Both the position numbers and the translations under genes were made by a program. 7,619 nt of DNA. Origin: an uncultured Neisseriaceae bacterium (lineage in GTDB: Bacteria > Pseudomonadota > Gammaproteobacteria > Burkholderiales > UBA11063). A model generated the notes under the pieces. The model was not told the DNA's origin and did not search any database. It saw only the letters and a list, made by a program, of their open reading frames with translations. The stretch spans positions 1 to 7,619 of the forward strand of contig CALFYC010000053.1 in NCBI GenBank assembly GCA_937952895.1, written 5' to 3'. This document shows positions 6,082 to 7,619 of this stretch, piece after piece (within the stretch, counting starts at the first letter, position 1; each line of letters starts with the position of its first letter).

Positions 6082-7293
6082 ATGAATTTTAAATTTGCAG
6101 TAATTGGCTCATCAATTGCAGGAAGTGCTTGTGCTAACGTATTGAGTAAATTAGGTTTTGAGGTAACTATTTTTGAAAAGTCAGCTATTAATTCATTTTC
6201 TGATCGTGGGGCTGGCATATGGTTACCTTATGAATTAGTTAATAAATTGATGCACCAAGAGATTATTGCTAAGAACGTCATTGGCTTAGAAATAAATGAA
6301 CGCCCAATTATTCATTATAATTTTTTGACCAATAATGAGCATTTGATTGCATCTCATCCCATAAAAGGGTATGCATTACATTGGCAACAAGTTTATAATG
6401 CGTTAAAAAATCGAAAACTAGAGGATAAGATTAATTATGATGCTGAACTAACCAAAGTTGTAAACTTAGATAGAGATAAAGTTGGTATAGTTATTAATAA
6501 TCAGCAAAGTTATGAGTTTGATTTTTGTATATTTTGTGATGGAATAAATTCATTTGGGCGTAAATATTTATATCCTGAGTATAGGGCAAATTTTGTGAAT
6601 ACAATTATTTGGCGTGGGACACTGGAGATTAATAATTCAAGAATGGTAGAGAAGTTTTTAGGTAAAGCGCCATTTTATGTTTTTGAACGTGGACATTTAC
6701 TGATTTATTTAGTGCCTAATCTATCAGATAACAGCCAGCAGTATAAGTATATAATAAACTGGCTAATTTATGAAAAGGTTGATTTAAACCATAAATTATT
6801 TAAACATGATACAGATATGGCACGGCAAAACATAATAAAAGGGCATATGCCAGAATTATATCTAGACTATTTACATACTAACGTAAGAAAATGGTTTTCA
6901 AAAGACATCAGTGATCTTATAATTAATACACAAGCACCATATACACAAGCAGTAAATGAATTATTAATACCAAGTTATATAAAAGATAATCTATTATTAG
7001 TTGGGGATTCATCAAACATCGTGAGACCACATACTGCAGCAGGTGCTACAAAAGCGCTATCTGACGCCTTAGCTCTTGAAACACAAATAACCCAAAATAA
7101 AAATATAGATTTAGCATTTAGAAATTGGAATAATAGACAATATTCTAGTGGTAGGAATTTGTATTATTTAGGACAGGAATTAGGTAGATTATTTGTTACT
7201 GACTCTCCGAATTGGCAAAATACTACCAAGCAAGAAATAGACAAATTATGGTATGAAAAAAGTATTAATTGTTGGTATGCAAAGATAGATTAA
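6082..7293 (+). CDS. FAD-dependent monooxygenase, group A hydroxylase type (2,6-dihydroxypyridine hydroxylase-like)
   Basis: A 403-aa single-component flavoprotein hydroxylase, predicted cytosolic. It has an N-terminal Rossmann dinucleotide fold, FAVIGSSIAGSACANVL with the GxSxxG variant (9-14) and the acidic ribose ligand E32 in IFEKS; GAGIWL (43-48); the DG motif in FCDGINS (151-157); and the FAD-phosphate GD motif LLVGDSSNIVRPHTAAG (305-321), followed by ATKALSDA. The GxSxxG variant and RPHTAAG recall 2,6-dihydroxypyridine hydroxylase and related enzymes, which are also about 400 aa. Such enzymes use NAD(P)H and oxygen to hydroxylate aromatic or heteroaromatic rings; the actual substrate cannot be told. 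AGA/AGG makes up 9 of 16 arginine codons, and all six from about 6880 on, against 10 of 34 in glnS, a weak hint of separate origin. It ends with a double stop (TAATAA) just before the broken receptor gene. Confidence 0.87.
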   Translation: MNFKFAVIGSSIAGSACANVLSKLGFEVTIFEKSAINSFSDRGAGIWLPYELVNKLMHQEIIAKNVIGLEINERPIIHYNFLTNNEHLIASHPIKGYALHWQQVYNALKNRKLEDKINYDAELTKVVNLDRDKVGIVINNQQSYEFDFCIFCDGINSFGRKYLYPEYRANFVNTIIWRGTLEINNSRMVEKFLGKAPFYVFERGHLLIYLVPNLSDNSQQYKYIINWLIYEKVDLNHKLFKHDTDMARQNIIKGHMPELYLDYLHTNVRKWFSKDISDLIINTQAPYTQAVNELLIPSYIKDNLLLVGDSSNIVRPHTAAGATKALSDALALETQITQNKNIDLAFRNWNNRQYSSGRNLYYLGQELGRLFVTDSPNWQNTTKQEIDKLWYEKSINCWYAKID

Positions 7294-7311
7294 TAAATAC
7301 TAATTATAAGA

Positions 7312-7331
7312 AATTAATATTATTATTAATT
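7312..7331. terminator. AT-only inverted repeat between converging genes, possible weak terminator
   Basis: AATTAATA (7312-7319) and TATTAATT (7324-7331) form a perfect 8-bp stem around TTAT, 18 nt after the monooxygenase stop. With no G-C pair the stem is unstable, and there is no clean T-tract. It may help end transcription from either side, or be a chance product of base composition. Confidence 0.3.
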
Positions 7332-7377
7332 GCAATTTCGATTAATTGAGATCTTTTGATACAGTGCAATTTCGATT
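7331..7377. repeat. 13-bp direct repeat at the receptor breakpoint
   Basis: TGCAATTTCGATT occurs at 7331-7343 and exactly again at 7365-7377, 34 bp apart from start to start. The right copy ends where receptor homology stops (about 7379), so the pair probably marks the junction of a deletion, replication slip or lost insertion. No transposase or terminal inverted repeat accompanies it. Confidence 0.6.
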
Positions 7378-7619
7378 TTAAATTATTAATATGTGTTTCA
7401 TAGGCATTAATTGACCACTTTCCAAGTTTTGTTGTGCTGGTAATACCCATTTCAAAACTGCGTGATGATTCAGGTCTTAAATTTGGATTTCCTGAGAACG
7501 GGAAATAGAGTTCATTAAAATTAGGGGCTTTGAATGCGTTTCCAAAATTTGCGGTTAAACGCAAATTTTGAGTAATTGCATAACCCCAACCGATTCCACC
7601 CGTGACCCATTTTCCAAAC

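Larger units (their letters stand above)
7304..7619 (-). pseudogene. TonB-dependent receptor (BtuB-like), 3'-truncated remnant
   Basis: The frame is open from the right edge of the window (first whole codon at 7618) to TAA at 7304-7306. The residues FGKWVTGGIGWGYAITQNLR, then NFGNAFKAPNFNELY, FSGNPNLRPE, FEMGIT and WSINAYETHINNL, follow the late barrel region of E. coli BtuB (SYGTSYKAPN, GNPNLDPE, ISGYRNDVSDLI). BtuB imports cobalamin across the outer membrane; the specificity here is unknown. After HINNL (about 7379) homology stops, and 24 unrelated residues run to the stop. About 140-150 residues expected in BtuB, several beta-strands and the terminal aromatic residue needed for outer-membrane assembly, are absent, and I find no continuation in the other two minus-strand frames. 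The gene is therefore almost surely non-functional as it stands. A TTG at 7564 is not a true start. The 5' part lies outside the window and may be intact or decayed. Confidence 0.75.

Noticed and set aside
6033..6218. Minus-strand open frame of 61 codons over the monooxygenase start
   Set aside because: Antisense to the well-supported Rossmann-fold region and the promoter area, with no family resemblance.
7294..7380. Insertion sequence at the receptor break
   Set aside because: No transposase, no terminal inverted repeats of useful length and no target duplication beyond the 13-bp direct repeat. The segment is too short for an element.
7304..7564. Separate 86-aa gene starting at TTG 7564
   Set aside because: The frame stays open upstream to the window edge and encodes continuous receptor sequence, so the TTG is an internal leucine codon.

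Overview
The window comes from an AT-rich Gram-negative bacterium (roughly one third G+C by eye; every stop codon I could read is TAA). A proteobacterium is indicated by an LpxH-type lipid A enzyme, a glutaminyl-tRNA synthetase very close to the E. coli enzyme, several signal-peptide or inner-membrane-anchored proteins and a BtuB-like TonB-dependent receptor. The alpha/beta hydrolase, the deformylase subtype and the receptor resemble betaproteobacterial versions as I remember them, so an AT-rich beta- or gammaproteobacterium is my best guess. No species can be named.

Layout. Positions 1-664 (minus) hold most of an lpxH-like gene, cut at its 3' end by the window edge. A 148-bp divergent intergenic region follows. 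Then comes a tightly packed plus-strand run: peptide deformylase (813-1307), glnS (GTG start, 1318-3006), an alpha/beta hydrolase (3037-3906), a membrane-anchored SIMPL-domain protein (3922-4635) and a small unrecognised secreted protein (4649-5113). Gaps are 10, 30, 15 and 13 nt, so this looks like one operon. A second unrecognised secreted protein (5179-5613) follows after 65 nt, probably with its own promoter. A YciI-family gene (5644-5943, minus) is divergent from an FAD-dependent monooxygenase (6082-7293, plus) across a 138-bp intergenic region that carries an inverted repeat. The right edge (7304-7619, minus) is the remnant of a BtuB-like receptor gene whose last part is missing. The point where homology stops coincides with a 13-bp direct repeat and an AT-only inverted repeat.

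Function. The left half is mostly housekeeping: lipid A synthesis, removal of the N-terminal formyl group and Gln-tRNA charging. The right half looks accessory: two orphan secreted proteins with paired cysteines, a possible small oxidative module (YciI plus monooxygenase) and a decayed receptor gene. I see no RNA gene, CRISPR array, transposase, toxin-antitoxin pair or convincing GC-rich intrinsic terminator. Nothing here amounts to a clear new multi-gene system. The best leads are the receptor breakpoint, the YciI/monooxygenase pair and the two secreted orphans.
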